13,443 nucleotides of DNA. Origin: an uncultured Clostridia bacterium. GTDB taxonomy: Bacteria > Bacillota > Clostridia > Oscillospirales > CAG-272. The stretch covers positions 1-13,443 of the forward strand of contig CALEJO010000155.1 of NCBI GenBank assembly GCA_937898155.1. The letters run 5' to 3'. Positions 12,447 to 13,443 of the stretch are shown here, in pieces. A program made the translations under genes and the position numbers. A model generated the notes under the pieces. It did not search any database, had not been told where the DNA came from, and saw only the letters and a program-made list of their open reading frames with translations. How positions within the stretch are numbered: the stretch's first letter is position 1; every line of letters begins with the position of its first letter.

Positions 12447-13334
12447 TCAATATTGCACTTTTTTGCGGCTGATGAGCAGATTGATGCACGTGATCGTCAA
12501 AACGATCGCGAACAGAATCAGCGCCGCCGCCGAAGCGTAAGACGGATACCCGCCGCTGTTGCCGTAAAGCATATCGTAAACGTATCCGACGATCGTATTC
12601 ATGCCCGCGGCGTTGAGGTTGACGCCGAAAAGCGCGACCGAATCGCTATACGCCTTAAAGGCGCCGATAAAGCCCGTGATCACGAGATAAAAGATCATCG
12701 GCGAGATCATCGGAAGCGTGATCTTGCGGAAGATCCGCCCACTCGACGTGCCGTCGAGCTTCGCCGCGTCGTAATAATTCTTGTTGACGGACGCGAGCGC
12801 GCTCGTCAGGATCAGAATCTTGAACGGCATGACGATCCAGATCGTATAGAAGCACAGAACGAACATCTTTGCCCAGTAGGGGCCGTCGATGAAATCGACC
12901 GAGTTCCCGCCGAACAACTGGATCAGCAGGTTGATGAGTCCGTCTGAATACGCCGTTTTTTTGAACAAGACCATAAAGACAAGTCCGACCGCCAGCGTGT
13001 TCGTCACGTAGGGCAGAAAATAGAGCGTCTGAAAGAGGTCTTTGAGTTTTTGGATCGAGCTGAGCCCGAGCGAAATGAGAAGCGCCAATCCCGTCGAAAG
13101 CGGCACGGTGATGACGACGAGGATGAATGTGTTTTTCACCGCCTGCAAGAAATAAGGATCGTGCAAAACGTAGGAATAGTTATAAAATCCCGTGCCGAAA
13201 AACGTCTGCGACGCGGAGTTATATCCCTCCTCGAACGAATAGACGAACACATCGACGAGCGGGTAGATCATAAAGAATCCCAAAAAGAGGATCGCGGGCA
13301 AAAGGTAAAGCCTCGCTTTGAAATTTTGTTTCAT
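12447..13334 (-). CDS. Carbohydrate ABC transporter permease, MalF/UgpA type
   Basis: A 295-residue permease with six hydrophobic segments (about 9-32, 68-92, 104-124, 153-178, 207-228 and 263-288). The EAA loop is YYDAAKLDGTSSGRIFRKITLP (187-208). The N-terminal LLPAILFLGFFMIYPL is characteristic of MalF/UgpA-like sugar permeases without the extra E. coli MalF loop. It pairs with the next gene. A TTG at 13349 would add five residues, but it lies on the ribosome binding site and overlaps the stop of the ATPase gene. The ATG at 13334, five bases after GGAGG, is chosen. The gene follows the ATPase stop by 11 bases, consistent with one polycistronic mRNA whose promoter lies outside the window. 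Confidence 0.94.
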   Translation of the reverse strand: MKQNFKARLYLLPAILFLGFFMIYPLVDVFVYSFEEGYNSASQTFFGTGFYNYSYVLHDPYFLQAVKNTFILVVITVPLSTGLALLISLGLSSIQKLKDLFQTLYFLPYVTNTLAVGLVFMVLFKKTAYSDGLINLLIQLFGGNSVDFIDGPYWAKMFVLCFYTIWIVMPFKILILTSALASVNKNYYDAAKLDGTSSGRIFRKITLPMISPMIFYLVITGFIGAFKAYSDSVALFGVNLNAAGMNTIVGYVYDMLYGNSGGYPSYASAAALILFAIVLTITCINLLISRKKVQY

Positions 13335-13345
13335 GCTTCCCTCCG

Positions 13346-13443
13346 TCAATCGGCGTTTACCGGCAGAATACGTTCTTCGGTTTCTTTGTCGAAGATGAAG
13401 ATTTTGTTTTTCTTGATCGCGTAGCGGACCTCCGTCGCGGCGG
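13346..13443 (-). CDS. ABC transporter ATP-binding protein, C-terminal end (MsmK/UgpC type), partial
   Basis: Only the last 32 residues are present before the TGA at 13348-13346; the gene begins beyond the right edge. The visible end reads AATEVRYAIKKNKIFIFDKETEERI and so on. This matches the C-terminal regulatory (TOBE/OB) domain of sugar-import ATPases such as MsmK, UgpC and MalK, which usually end in an 'FD-eTg--i' pattern. Position just before two family-1 sugar permeases supports the call. The nucleotide-binding motifs themselves are not in the window. Confidence 0.75.
   Translation of the reverse strand, partial: AATEVRYAIKKNKIFIFDKETEERILPVNAD

Noticed and set aside
1..13443. CRISPR array, riboswitch class or phage defence system
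   Set aside because: No regularly spaced repeats, no recognisable riboswitch core and no defence-type genes were seen. The CPBP (Abi-like) protease alone is not evidence of defence.

Overview
The window looks like a chromosomal segment of a Gram-positive-type, Clostridia-like bacterium (Firmicutes/Bacillota), probably an uncultured gut-type lineage. The signs are strong AGGAGG-type ribosome binding sites, near-consensus sigma-A promoters in short AT-rich gaps between moderately GC-rich genes, paired YmfF/YmfH-type M16 proteins, and a CpsB/YwqE-type (PHP) tyrosine phosphatase remnant. TGA is an ordinary stop. The taxonomic call is inference; no rRNA is present.

Layout. (1) 1-1411, minus strand: the N-terminal part of a DUF4430-like lipoprotein, then a CPBP (CAAX-protease-like) membrane protease with a textbook promoter. 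(2) 1528-3024, minus strand: a two-gene NfeD/SPFH (QmcA-like) membrane operon with its own promoter and terminator. (3) 3080-7882, plus strand, divergent from (2): an M16 peptidase pair, then lgt, folD (overlapping the end of lgt) and a tRNA-Leu(UAG) with a strong terminator. (4) 7883-9029: a scarred region with two related terminator hairpins, a short unidentified coding-like remnant, and a broken exopolysaccharide regulation locus. In that locus the 5' end of a wzz-like gene is joined out of frame to the 3' end of a cpsB-like phosphatase gene. (5) 9095-13443, minus strand: a carbohydrate-type ABC importer (end of the ATPase gene, two permeases, an atypical solute-binding protein), followed by a lipoprotein with two OB-like halves and its own promoter.

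How the parts fit. Lgt would lipidate the three lipoproteins predicted here (DUF4430-like, solute-binding protein, OB-like). The M16 pair appears to split its active site: one protein carries the zinc motif, the other the Arg/Tyr substrate-binding pair. The least ordinary points are the wzz/cpsB deletion scar, the solute-binding protein with both a lipobox and a C-terminal membrane helix, the long acidic tail of Lgt, and the duplicated terminator hairpins around an orphan coding remnant. I see no CRISPR array, transposase or phage gene, and no clear new multi-gene system.
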